This document shows, piece by piece, positions 55,796-64,000 of a stretch of DNA of 64,000 nt. A program made the translations under genes and the position numbers. The stretch lies in NCBI RefSeq assembly GCF_013385175.1, contig NZ_JABZEO010000005.1, positions 62,001 to 126,000 of the forward strand, given 5' to 3'. The notes beneath the pieces were generated by a model that saw only the letters and a list, made by a program, of their open reading frames with translations, was not told where the DNA came from and did no database searches. How positions within the stretch are numbered: the first letter of the stretch is position 1; each line of letters begins with the position of its first letter. The stretch is from Allochromatium humboldtianum (GTDB taxonomy: Bacteria; Pseudomonadota; Gammaproteobacteria; Chromatiales; Chromatiaceae).

Positions 55796-56280
55796 GACTC
55801 GAAGACCTCGCGGATGGGTGTCTCGTAGCGGCGCTTGATGGTCTCGATCAGCGCCTCGGGATCGGCCACGTCCAGTCCCTGCACCACCAGGATGCGTCGG
55901 TCCGGACTCAGCCAGGACGACACGGTCCCCGGCGTGAGCGAGATGGTGTTGGCCAGCAGACTGATACCCAGCTCCGAACGCAGATCCAGCGGAACCTCCA
56001 CAAAAGCGGGTCGGATGTGATTGGCGCCGCGCAGGATCAGCCAGGCCACGGCCAGATTGGCGACCAGGATGTCGTATCCCACCACCAGCAGGAAACGCAG
56101 CAGGGTCAGCGGCCGGCGCACGGGCGCCGGGTCCGGCCAGAAGCGCAGGGTGAAGATGGGGATCAGCCAGCCGAGCAGCAGCCCGAGCAGGATGGAGCCG
56201 GGCGCGAGACTGTTGGCCAGCAGCACCCAGATCAGGGCGAGCGTCGGCGTGAGGATCGGATGCGGCAGCCAGCGTCTCAT
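55789..56280 (-). CDS. mnhE: Na+(K+)/H+ antiporter subunit E (MnhE/MrpE)
   Basis: 163 aa. Two TM helices near the N-terminus, then RPAFVEVPLDLRSELGISLLANTISLTPGTVSSWLSPD, which is the MrpE core, and a C-terminal RRYETPIREVFE. ATG 56280 chosen by family length and ATGA overlap with mnhD. Confidence 0.94.
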   Translation of the reverse strand: MRRWLPHPILTPTLALIWVLLANSLAPGSILLGLLLGWLIPIFTLRFWPDPAPVRRPLTLLRFLLVVGYDILVANLAVAWLILRGANHIRPAFVEVPLDLRSELGISLLANTISLTPGTVSSWLSPDRRILVVQGLDVADPEALIETIKRRYETPIREVFESC

Positions 56281-57830
56281 GACTCGGCCTCCCAGGGGGC
56301 GATCTGGATTCCGACGGGTTTGAGCACCGCCTGGATGTAGTCGGCCGGATCGAGCAATTGTCCAGCGGTCGCCTCGGCCAGATCCAGCACCGGACCCGAG
56401 CCGATCAGCAGCGCCAGACACAGCAGGAGCAGCCCGATGGTCGGCAGCGACGCGCCGGGCAGACCCTTCGCCGGTGGCGGATGGGTGGGTTCGCCCGAGC
56501 CGGCGCCCCGGATATGGAAGAACAGCAGACTGCCCGAACGTGCCAGGGCGACGATACCCAGCAGGCCGCCGACCAGGACCACCGCCAGCATCCAGGGCCA
56601 GACCGATTCCTCAAGCGCCGCGCGCAGGATGAGGAACTTGCCGACGAAGCCCGAGAGTGGCGGCAGCCCCGCGACCAGCAGTGCCGTGACGAAGAACAGC
56701 CCGCCGAGCAGCCCGGCATTCGGCAGCGCCGGCCCGGGCGCCAGCCGATCGGCCGCCCAGCCGCGCTCGCGCGTGATGAGATCCGCCAGCAGGAAGAAGG
56801 CCGCCGTCGCAAAAGTGGTATGGACCAGATAATAGAGTCCGGCCGCGATTCCCTCACGACTGCCGAGTCCGAACGCGGCCAGCAGCAATCCGACCGAGAC
56901 CACCACCAGATAGGCGATCTGCCGGCGCAACTCGGTCGCCGCCAGCGCGCCCAGCGCACCGAGCGCCAGGGTCAGCAGCCCCAGCGGCAAAAGCCAGGCG
57001 GCATAGAACCCGGCCAGGATGCCGGCCTGTTCGCCGAACAGCAGCGTCTCGACGCGAAGCAGTGAATAGGCGCCGACCTTGGTCATGATGGCAAACAGTG
57101 CCGCCACCGGCGCCGAGGTCGAGGCATAGGCCGAAGGCAGCCACAGATGCAGAGGCGCCAGCGCCGCCTTGAGCGCGAACACCCCCAGCAGCAGCAGCGC
57201 CGCCACCCGCGCCGGTCCCAGATCCTCGGGCGGCAGCTGCGCGATCTTCAGCGACAGATCGGCCAGATTGAGCGTGCCGGTCAGACCATAGAAAGCGCCG
57301 GCCGCAAACAGGAACAGCGTCGAGCCGACCAGATTGATGACGACGAAATGCAGTCCGGCGCGCACCCGCGCCGCCCCGCCGCCATGCACCAGCAGGCCGT
57401 AGGAAGCCAGCAGCAGGATCTCGAAGAAGACGAACAGATTGAACAGATCCCCGGTCAGGAAGGCCCCGTTGAGACCGAACAACTGGAGCTGGAACAGCGG
57501 ATGGAAATGGCGGCTGCACGTGTCGGCGCCCTGCATGGCGTGCAGCAGCGCGAAGAACGCCAGCAGTGACGTCACCAGCAGCATCCACACCGCCAGCCGG
57601 TCGGCCACCAGCACGATGCCCCAGGGTGCGGGCCAGTGGCCCAGATGATAGGTGAGGACGGTGCCGTCCCCGACCAGGATCAGCAGCTCGATCGCGAGCA
57701 GGATCTGCCCCAGGATCGCCGCCAGATTCAGGCTACGGCGCGCGGCCAGCGACAGTGTCCGCCGCGACAGCAGCAACAGGGTGCCGACCAGCAGCGGCAG
57801 CAGTAGCGGAGCGATGACGAGATGGTTCAT
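56277..57830 (-). CDS. mnhD: Na+(K+)/H+ antiporter subunit D (MnhD/MrpD)
   Basis: 517 aa, about 14 TM helices, homologous to complex I NuoN/M. GDLFNLFVFFEILLLASYGLLVHGG has the conserved TM5 Glu, and ALKAALAPLHLWLPSAYASTSAPVAALFA the TM7 Lys and TM8 region; GLPPLSGFVGKFLI near the C-terminus. Proton-pumping-like subunit of the antiporter. Overlaps mnhC and mnhE by ATGA. Confidence 0.96.
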   Translation of the reverse strand: MNHLVIAPLLLPLLVGTLLLLSRRTLSLAARRSLNLAAILGQILLAIELLILVGDGTVLTYHLGHWPAPWGIVLVADRLAVWMLLVTSLLAFFALLHAMQGADTCSRHFHPLFQLQLFGLNGAFLTGDLFNLFVFFEILLLASYGLLVHGGGAARVRAGLHFVVINLVGSTLFLFAAGAFYGLTGTLNLADLSLKIAQLPPEDLGPARVAALLLLGVFALKAALAPLHLWLPSAYASTSAPVAALFAIMTKVGAYSLLRVETLLFGEQAGILAGFYAAWLLPLGLLTLALGALGALAATELRRQIAYLVVVSVGLLLAAFGLGSREGIAAGLYYLVHTTFATAAFFLLADLITRERGWAADRLAPGPALPNAGLLGGLFFVTALLVAGLPPLSGFVGKFLILRAALEESVWPWMLAVVLVGGLLGIVALARSGSLLFFHIRGAGSGEPTHPPPAKGLPGASLPTIGLLLLCLALLIGSGPVLDLAEATAGQLLDPADYIQAVLKPVGIQIAPWEAES

Positions 57831-58180
57831 GTCTCCGACTCCCGGCTGTCACGGACACTCGCCCGACCGTCGACATGATCGTTGCCCAGTTCGGCGCGCG
57901 CCCGCAGCGCCAGCATGATGACGAAGGCGGTCATGGCGAAGCTGATGACGATGGCCGTGAGCACCAGCGCCTGGGGCAGGGGATCGGTATAGCGACTCAC
58001 CTCGGGATCGAGGATCGGCGGCGCGCCGATGGTCAGGCGTCCGCTGGCGAACAGGAACAGATTGACCGCATAGGTCAGCAGGGTCAGGCCCAGCACCACC
58101 GAGAAGGTGCGCGCGCGCAGCAGCAGATAGACGCCACCGGCGGTCAGCACACCGACGATCAGACTCATCAGGGCTTCCAT
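57827..58180 (-). CDS. mnhC: Na+(K+)/H+ antiporter subunit C (MnhC/MrpC)
   Basis: 117 aa, three TM helices, NuoK-like: VGVLTAGGVYLLLRARTFSVVLGLTLLTYAVNLFLFASGRL and YTDPLPQALVLTAIVISFAMTAFVIMLALRA. Starts one base before the end of the A/B gene stop and overlaps mnhD by ATGA. Confidence 0.95.
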   Translation of the reverse strand: MEALMSLIVGVLTAGGVYLLLRARTFSVVLGLTLLTYAVNLFLFASGRLTIGAPPILDPEVSRYTDPLPQALVLTAIVISFAMTAFVIMLALRARAELGNDHVDGRASVRDSRESET

Positions 58181-58181
58181 G

Positions 58182-61001
58182 TCAGGCCGGCTCCTGGTTT
58201 GCGTGAGAACCGTCCGCTCCGGGATGGGTGGCGCGATGCATCAGCCCCAGATGGATCAGGATCAACAGGGTCGCGCCGACCACCACCAGATAGACGCCCA
58301 AGTCGAACAACATGGCCGTGGCCAGCTCGAAATCGCCGACGATCGGCCAGTGCACATGGGTGAAGCTGGAGGTCAGGAAAGGGTAGCCGAACACCAGACT
58401 CCCAAGCCCGGTCAGGGTCGCGATCAGCAGACCCGCGCCGATCAGCGGCAGCATGTTGCTCGACAGTCGCCGATGGGTCCAGGCCACGCCATTGGTCAGA
58501 TACTGCATGATGAGCGCCACCGCCGTGATCAGCCCGGCGATGAACCCGCCGCCCGGCTCATTGTGTCCGCGCAGGAAGATGAAGATCGACACCAGCAGCG
58601 CCAGCGGCAGCAGCAGCCGCGCGAGCGCCGCCATGATCGCCGGATGGGTGTCCCAGTTCCAGGGGCGACCATCGGCATCGTGTGTCAGGCCCGGCAGCCG
58701 CAGGCCATAGAGCATGGCATGGATGCCGAGTCCGGCGAGCGCCAGCACTGTGATCTCGCCCAGGGTATCGAAGCCCCGGAAATCGACCAGGATGACATTG
58801 ACCACGTTCGAGCCGCCGCCGCCCGGCAGACTGTTGGCGATGAAGTAATCCGAGATCGATTCCAGCGGGCGGGTGAGGATGGTCCAGGTCAGGACACCGG
58901 CGCCGAGTCCGGCCAGACCCGCGACCACGCCATCGCGCCAGCGCCGCGCGGCGCTCGACTCGTCCGGTCCGCGCTGCGGCAGGAAATAGAGCGCCAGCAG
59001 CAGCAGCACGATGGTCACGATTTCCACCGAGAGCTGGGTCAGGGCCAGATCGGGCGCGGAGAACTTGACGAAGATCAGCGCCACCAGCAGCCCGAGTGCG
59101 CCGACCACCACCAGCGCCGTGAAGCGGCGCCGATGCAGGGCGACCGTCACCAGCGTCACCAGGATCAGCCCGGCAGTCATGGTCAGACTGACACCGTCGA
59201 TCGGCAGGATGGCGCGCGTTCCGGTCAGCGGCGAGCCGGAACCGACGAAACCGAGCACGCCGAACACCAGCACCGTCAGCAGCAGCACCAGCACCAGCCG
59301 TTGCAGCGAGCCGTTGTCCAGCCGCCGGGTGATCCAGCCCGAAAACAGCATCAACTCGGCCAGCAGCCACTCATACATGGCGCGCGCGTCGATCCGGCCC
59401 TCCATCCGCGCGGCGAGCCGGAACAGTGGCCGGCGCGCGGCATAGATCGACAGCCCCCCGACCAGCGCCACCAGACTCATGACCACCGGCAGCCCGAAGC
59501 CATGCCAGATGGCCAGATCGAACTCAGGCGGCGGGGCCTGCAGGACACTGGCGACGGTCATGCGCAGAATCGGATCGACCGTGAGCGCCGGCAGGATGCC
59601 GACCAGCAGACAGATGGCCACCAGGATCGCCGCCGGCGCCTTCATCCAGAACGGCGGCTCGTGCGGGGTGCGCGGCAGGTCGACCGGCTCGCCGTTGAAG
59701 AAGACGTCGTGGATGAAGCGCAGCGAATAGGCCACCGCCATCACGCCCGAGGCGACCACGAGTGAGGGCAGCAGCCAGCCGTATTCGAAGCCGGTCGAGA
59801 AATCGGCGGTCTCGGCGAAAAACATCTCTTTCGACAGAAAGCCGTTGAACAGCGGCACACCCGCCATCGAGGCCGCCGCCACCATCGCCAGGGTCGCGGT
59901 ATAGGGCATGAAGCGCCACAGACCATTGATACGGCGCATGTCGCGCGTGCCGCACTCGTGGTCGATGATTCCGGCGGCCATGAACAGCGAGGCCTTGAAA
60001 GTGGCGTGATTGAAGATGTGGAAGACGCCCGCGACCGCCGCCAGCGGGGTGCCGAGTCCGAACAGGAGCGTGATCAGTCCCAGATGACTGACGGTCGAGT
60101 AGGCCAGCAGCCCTTTGAGGTCATGCTTGAACAGCGCCACGCCGGCGCCGATCAGGAGCGTGGCCAACCCGGCGCCGATCACCAGCCAGCTCCATTCCGG
60201 CGTGCCCGAGAGCACCGGGAACAGCCGCGCCAGCAGAAAGATCCCGGCCTTGACCATGGTCGCCGAGTGCAGATAGGCCGAGACCGGCGTCGGCGCGGCC
60301 ATCGCGTGCGGCAGCCAGAAATGGAACGGGAACTGAGCCGACTTGGTGAAGGCTCCGAGCAGGATCAGCACCAGCATCGGGGTATAGAGCGGGTCGGCGC
60401 GCACCGCCTCGCCCTGGGTCAGGATCACCGAGAGGTCATAGCTGCCGGCCATCTCGCCGAGCAGCAGCAGACCGCCGAGCAGCGCCAGTCCGCCCATGCC
60501 CGTGACCGCGAGCGCCATGCGCGCCCCGCGCCGGCTCTCCGGCTTGCGGTAGGAATAGCTGATGAGCAGGAACGACGACAGACTCGTCAGCTCCCAGAAG
60601 ATCAGCATCAGGATCACGTTCTCCGACAGCACGATGCCGAGCATCGAGCCCATGAAGAACAGCAGATAAGCATAGAAGCGTCCCAGCCCATCGCGCTCGG
60701 GCAGATAGTAGCGGGCATAGAGGATGACCAGCAGCCCGATGCCCAGGATCATGGACGCAAACAGCAGCCCCAGCCCGTCGAGCCGGAAGGCCAGATCCAG
60801 CCCGACCGCCGGCATCCAGTCCAGACGCCACAGCACCGTCTCGCCGGCGAAGGGCGTCGGTGCAAACGGTGCCAGACAGAGCACGGCCAGCAGGGTCACG
60901 GCGCCAGCCGTCCAGGCGGACTTCATGCGCCCGAAATGGGACGCCCAGCCCGTCAGGACCGCGCCGAAGAAGGGTAGGAGTACGACGAAGGACAGATTCA
61001 T
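58182..61001 (-). CDS. mnhA: Na+(K+)/H+ antiporter fused subunit A/B (MrpA-MrpB, PhaAB type)
   Basis: 939 aa. The N-terminal 500 residues are NuoL-like (LIFWELTSLSSFLLISYSYR with the TM5 Glu; KSAQFPFHFWLPHAMAAPTPVSAYLHSATMVKAG), then the MrpA C-terminal part (DLALTQLSVEIVTIVLLLLALYFLP). The last about 150 residues (LRGHNEPGGGFIAGLITAVALIMQYL) form the MrpB domain, so A and B are one protein and the complex has six genes. It exchanges cytoplasmic Na+ or K+ for protons at the inner membrane. ATG 61001 is chosen over 61031. Confidence 0.96.
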   Translation of the reverse strand: MNLSFVVLLPFFGAVLTGWASHFGRMKSAWTAGAVTLLAVLCLAPFAPTPFAGETVLWRLDWMPAVGLDLAFRLDGLGLLFASMILGIGLLVILYARYYLPERDGLGRFYAYLLFFMGSMLGIVLSENVILMLIFWELTSLSSFLLISYSYRKPESRRGARMALAVTGMGGLALLGGLLLLGEMAGSYDLSVILTQGEAVRADPLYTPMLVLILLGAFTKSAQFPFHFWLPHAMAAPTPVSAYLHSATMVKAGIFLLARLFPVLSGTPEWSWLVIGAGLATLLIGAGVALFKHDLKGLLAYSTVSHLGLITLLFGLGTPLAAVAGVFHIFNHATFKASLFMAAGIIDHECGTRDMRRINGLWRFMPYTATLAMVAAASMAGVPLFNGFLSKEMFFAETADFSTGFEYGWLLPSLVVASGVMAVAYSLRFIHDVFFNGEPVDLPRTPHEPPFWMKAPAAILVAICLLVGILPALTVDPILRMTVASVLQAPPPEFDLAIWHGFGLPVVMSLVALVGGLSIYAARRPLFRLAARMEGRIDARAMYEWLLAELMLFSGWITRRLDNGSLQRLVLVLLLTVLVFGVLGFVGSGSPLTGTRAILPIDGVSLTMTAGLILVTLVTVALHRRRFTALVVVGALGLLVALIFVKFSAPDLALTQLSVEIVTIVLLLLALYFLPQRGPDESSAARRWRDGVVAGLAGLGAGVLTWTILTRPLESISDYFIANSLPGGGGSNVVNVILVDFRGFDTLGEITVLALAGLGIHAMLYGLRLPGLTHDADGRPWNWDTHPAIMAALARLLLPLALLVSIFIFLRGHNEPGGGFIAGLITAVALIMQYLTNGVAWTHRRLSSNMLPLIGAGLLIATLTGLGSLVFGYPFLTSSFTHVHWPIVGDFELATAMLFDLGVYLVVVGATLLILIHLGLMHRATHPGADGSHANQEPA

Positions 61002-61084
61002 AGTGCCGCGACTCTGCCAGCGGAACGGCACGATGGCAAGTCGAGAGCCGAGCCGCGATCACTCAAGACCCGAGACGCGTTCGC

Positions 61085-61315
61085 TCAATTCATCGGCTCA
61101 ACCCACTCATAGATCTCGACCGTCGCCGGATCGCACTGGCAACAGCCCCCGGCGCAGGGCGTATTGGCCGGGAGCTTACGCACCCGCCCCTTGCGCTCCA
61201 GCGTTTCCAGCATCCCGCGCAGCGCGTCCGGTTCAGCGTCGAAGCGATAGGCCAGATCGCGCACGGCGGCGCGGCGGTTGTCGCGCAGATAGCGCGAAAG
61301 TTCGCTGACGATCAT
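61085..61315 (-). CDS. feoC: FeoC-like transcriptional regulator
   Basis: 76 aa winged-helix: IVSELSRYLRDNRRAAVRDLAYRFDAEPDALRGMLETLERKGRVRKL, then PCAGGCCQCDP, a four-Cys cluster suited to an Fe-S centre. FeoC binds FeoB and may protect or regulate it. ATGA overlap with feoB. Confidence 0.9.
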   Translation of the reverse strand: MIVSELSRYLRDNRRAAVRDLAYRFDAEPDALRGMLETLERKGRVRKLPANTPCAGGCCQCDPATVEIYEWVEPMN

Positions 61316-63690
61316 GACGCCGCCCCCTCAGCCGCCAGTTTGACGGGCGCCGGCTCGCGCCTTGCCCAGAGACGCATCCCGATGACAACGGTGAGCAGCA
61401 GCCCAAGCATCACACCGATCCAGATCGAGGCGCTGACCGGATCACGGTTGAAGATCGCGGTCTGATAGAACACAGTCGCCGTGACATAGCCCAGTCCCGT
61501 CGTCCAGAGCACCGCGAAAGCGGCCCAGCCGGTGCTGGTCTCGCGCTGGATGGCGCCGATCGCGGCGACACAGGGCGAATAGAGCAGGATGAACAGCAGA
61601 TAGGCGAAGGCCCCGGCCGCGCCGTCGAAGCGTGCGGCCATGGCGCCGAAGGTACCGCTGCCGACCTCCAGTTCCTCCGCCGCTGCCTCAGGTGTGGTCG
61701 TCTCAGCGACACCGCCCAAGCCCAGCGGATCGGCCCAACTGCCCAATGCATCGACCAGATTGATCGGGATGGTCGCCACCGCCTCGTTCAAGCCGGCGCT
61801 CAGGCTGTAGGGCACGTCCTCTTCGACGCCTGACTCATCACCCGCGTCGGCGGCGGCCAGACCCGAATAGGTCGCGTCCAGCGTACCGACCACGGCTTCC
61901 TTGGCCAGGATGCCGGTGAAGATGCCGACCGTCGCCGGCCAGTTCTCAGCATTCAGCCCCATCGGCGAGAACGCTGGAGCGATGGTGCGCCCGATGGCGG
62001 CGAGCACTGACTGTTCACTGTCCTCGTTGCCGAAACTGCCGTCGGTGCCCGTGGTGTTGAGCACGTTGAGCACCAGCACCATGGGCACGATCACCGCACC
62101 CGCTCGCACGACAAAGCCCTTGGTGCGATCCCAGGTGCGCAGCAGCACGCCCTTGAGCGTGGGCAGGTGATAGGGCGGCAGTTCCATCACGAAGGGCATG
62201 ACCTGACCTTCGAGCAGCGTGCGCTTGAGGATGAAACCGGTCAGCACGGCGGCGAGAATGCCGATCAGATAGAGTGCGAACACCACGTTCTGCCCGCCGG
62301 CGGTGAAGAAGGCGGCGGCAAAAAGTGCATACACCGGCAGCCGCGCTCCGCACGACATGAAGGGCGCCATCAGCACCGTCAAAATACGGTCACGCGGATT
62401 CTCCAGGGTACGCGCCGCCATCACCGCCGGCACGTTGCAGCCGAAACCGACCAGCAACGGTACGAACGACTTGCCCGGCAGGCCGATGGCGCGCATGAAA
62501 CGATCCATGACGAAGGCGGCACGCGCCATGTAGCCCGAGTCTTCCAGCACCGACATGAACAGATAGAGGAAGGCGATGATGGGGATGAAGGTCGCCACCA
62601 CCTGCACGCCGCCGCCGAGTCCGTCGGCAATGCCGATGATCAGCCATTCGGGTGTGCCGATCCGACCCAACAGCTCGGCCGTACCATCGACGAAGATGGC
62701 CCCGGCGGCGATGTCGAAGAAGTCGATGAAGGCTCCGCCGATGTTGATGGTGAACATGAACATCAGATACATGACGGCGAGGAAGATCGGGAGGCCGAGC
62801 GCGCGATTGAGCACCACCCGGTCGACCCGGTCGGAGAGCGAACGCGAGGCTTGACCGGACTGCTGGATGGTCGCCTGGGTGACGGCGTGCGCGAAGCCAT
62901 AGCGTGCGTCGGCGAACAGGATATCGACGTCGTCTGCCTCGTCGCCGAGCAGGGCTCGGACTTCGTCCGCCGTCACCGCCGCGCCTGCCAACTGGCGCGC
63001 CAGATCGTCGCCCTCGATGAGCCGTGCCGCCAGCCAGCGCGGCGGATCGCCTTGAGCGACAGCAATTGCGCTCAGACGCGGTTCGAGCGCGCTGATCGCT
63101 GCTTCCAGCGTCGGACCGAACGGAATCCGGACCGGCGGCGCGATGGCGCGGCCTGGGACGTATCTGGCCTGTTCCAGCAGGGTCTGCTTGAGTTCCGGCA
63201 GTCCCTGACCATTGGCCGCCACCAGCGGCACCACCGGACAGCCGAGCCGTTTGGAGAGCGCCGCGATGTCGATCTGGAGGCCGCGCGACTCGGCCACGTC
63301 CATCATGTTGAGCGCCAGCACCAGCGGTCGGCCCATCTCGATGAGCTGGGTGGTCAGATAGAGGTTGCGCTCGAGGCTGGAGGCATCGAGGATGTTGAGG
63401 ATGACGTCGGCCTCGCGCGCATGGACGAAATCGCGCGCGATGCGCTCGTCGAGCGAGACCGAGGGGTCGGAGACGTCGAGCGAATAGGTGCCGGGCAGAT
63501 CGACCAGGGTGAACTCGGCCTCGCCGAGCCGATAGCGTCCGGTCTTGCGCTCGACCGTCACACCCGACCAGTTGCCGACCTGCTGACGCGAGCCGGTCAG
63601 GGCGTTGAAAAGCGTCGTCTTGCCGCAGTTGGGGTTGCCGACGACGCCGATGCAGTAATGCGGCCTGGATTGGGGTTCGACCTGACTCAT
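61312..63690 (-). CDS. feoB: Ferrous iron transporter FeoB, system 2
   Basis: 792 aa. G domain with G1 GNPNCGKTT (about 18-26), G3 DLPG, G4 NMMD; then a helical GDI-like region and gate motifs GFGCNVPAVMAARTLE and FMSCGARLPVYALFAAAFF. More complete operon than system 1 (feoA-feoA-feoB-feoC). ATG 63690 overlaps the feoA stop; a GTG one codon upstream is less likely. Confidence 0.96.
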   Translation of the reverse strand: MSQVEPQSRPHYCIGVVGNPNCGKTTLFNALTGSRQQVGNWSGVTVERKTGRYRLGEAEFTLVDLPGTYSLDVSDPSVSLDERIARDFVHAREADVILNILDASSLERNLYLTTQLIEMGRPLVLALNMMDVAESRGLQIDIAALSKRLGCPVVPLVAANGQGLPELKQTLLEQARYVPGRAIAPPVRIPFGPTLEAAISALEPRLSAIAVAQGDPPRWLAARLIEGDDLARQLAGAAVTADEVRALLGDEADDVDILFADARYGFAHAVTQATIQQSGQASRSLSDRVDRVVLNRALGLPIFLAVMYLMFMFTINIGGAFIDFFDIAAGAIFVDGTAELLGRIGTPEWLIIGIADGLGGGVQVVATFIPIIAFLYLFMSVLEDSGYMARAAFVMDRFMRAIGLPGKSFVPLLVGFGCNVPAVMAARTLENPRDRILTVLMAPFMSCGARLPVYALFAAAFFTAGGQNVVFALYLIGILAAVLTGFILKRTLLEGQVMPFVMELPPYHLPTLKGVLLRTWDRTKGFVVRAGAVIVPMVLVLNVLNTTGTDGSFGNEDSEQSVLAAIGRTIAPAFSPMGLNAENWPATVGIFTGILAKEAVVGTLDATYSGLAAADAGDESGVEEDVPYSLSAGLNEAVATIPINLVDALGSWADPLGLGGVAETTTPEAAAEELEVGSGTFGAMAARFDGAAGAFAYLLFILLYSPCVAAIGAIQRETSTGWAAFAVLWTTGLGYVTATVFYQTAIFNRDPVSASIWIGVMLGLLLTVVIGMRLWARREPAPVKLAAEGAAS

Positions 63691-63923
63691 CACGCGCGCT
63701 CCATTTCGAGTACCGCCGCCTCGTCGCGGCGCAGACTGACCGAGGTGCCGCGCACCCGGATCTCGACCGGATCACCCAGCGGGGCGACCCGGATCACTTC
63801 CAGCGCGGCGCCGGGCGTCAGCCCCATCGCCAGTAGCTTGCGCCGATAGGCTCCGCCGCCGGCCTGAAAACCGAGCACGCGCCCTTGGTCCCCCGCCTTG
63901 AAATCCTTGAGTGTCGTGTTCAT
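63690..63923 (-). CDS. feoA: FeoA domain protein, system 2, second copy
   Basis: 77 aa. LKDFKAGDQGRVLGFQAGGGAYRRKLLAMGLTPGAALEVIRVAPLGDPVEIRVRGTSVSLRRDEAAVLEME is the FeoA SH3 fold. The ATG overlaps the stop of an upstream FeoA-like gene (ATGA), so two FeoA proteins precede FeoB. Confidence 0.92.
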   Translation of the reverse strand: MNTTLKDFKAGDQGRVLGFQAGGGAYRRKLLAMGLTPGAALEVIRVAPLGDPVEIRVRGTSVSLRRDEAAVLEMERA

Positions 63924-64000
63924 CCGTCGATCGCCTCCACCAGGATCTTGACCGCCATGCCGCACCCGAGCGCCAGACGCGTCTCGCCTCGCGCCACCAC
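63920..64000 (-). CDS. feoA: FeoA domain protein, system 2, first copy (partial)
   Basis: Only the last 26 codons are in the window: RGETRLALGCGMAVKILVEAIDG, matching the terminal FeoA strand (GExRxALGxGMAxKI). The rest lies off the right edge. ATGA overlap with the next feoA. Confidence 0.75.
   Translation of the reverse strand: MVARGETRLALGCGMAVKILVEAIDG

Noticed and set aside
58179-59765. A 528-codon open frame on the plus strand opposite the fused antiporter subunit A/B
   Set aside because: Typical GC-rich antisense shadow: rich in Gln, Arg, Asp and His, no domain, and opposite a clearly conserved membrane protein.

Overview
This is a GC-rich gammaproteobacterial chromosome segment spanning the dnaA region. 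Evidence for that placement: recF, dnaN and dnaA run leftward and rpmH, rnpA, yidD, yidC and mnmE run rightward from a short intergenic gap at about 25.6-25.8 kb that holds a perfect DnaA box. The mix of an SHP/diheme cytochrome module, a MauG/CCP-type diheme peroxidase, HME-type metal efflux, a Ycf49-like protein, an Amt-GGDEF-EAL fusion and two Feo systems fits a metabolically versatile purple sulfur bacterium-like lineage (Chromatiales/Chromatiaceae). That family assignment is inference; class Gammaproteobacteria is fairly secure.

Layout. 0-6 kb: a redox module made of an SHP-like cytochrome, two diheme cytochromes c (DHC) and a b-type membrane cytochrome, interleaved with a PepSY protein, an OmpR-type regulator, a CDF metal transporter, a diheme peroxidase and a small secreted protein. 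6-14.7 kb: an RND heavy-metal efflux operon (outer membrane factor, adaptor, pump, DUF3240) and a PepSY-PepSY-response regulator-histidine kinase operon. The promoters of three of these units share a CTGA(A/C)-N6-CTGA(A/C) direct repeat, probably the box of one or both regulators. 15-21.6 kb: a serine hydrolase, an AmpD-like amidase and an ABC transporter/AttH-lipocalin operon. 17-23 kb: seven parS-like palindromes, four of them inside recF. 22-29.6 kb: the replication/ribosome/membrane-insertion core, in which rnpA has no ATG, GTG or TTG start. 29.5-49 kb: housekeeping and signalling genes (GspE/PilB ATPase, HDOD protein, FeoAB, APC permease, SPOR protein, ArgS, PriA, HNH, fructosamine kinase, SixA, NnrU, Amt-PAS-GGDEF-EAL, MoaE).

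49.3-55.2 kb is an accessory island bounded by a near-identical 86-bp direct repeat of mnhG. It carries a Fur-type box, a formylglycine-enzyme fragment, a truncated mnhG, a Sel1/HTH protein, a solitary TnpB with an end hairpin, and an AT-richer cassette: a type IV pilin with a (Gly-Gly-Ala-Ala)n tail behind a sigma-54 promoter, an integral-membrane ICMT-like methyltransferase, and a membrane-anchored serine hydrolase. This cassette is the best candidate in the window for an undescribed system (pilin C-terminal processing or modification). 55.2-61 kb: a complete six-gene Mrp/Pha Na+(K+)/H+ antiporter operon with fused A and B subunits. 61-64 kb: a second Feo operon with tandem feoA genes, feoB and feoC. 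No tRNA, rRNA or CRISPR array was seen.
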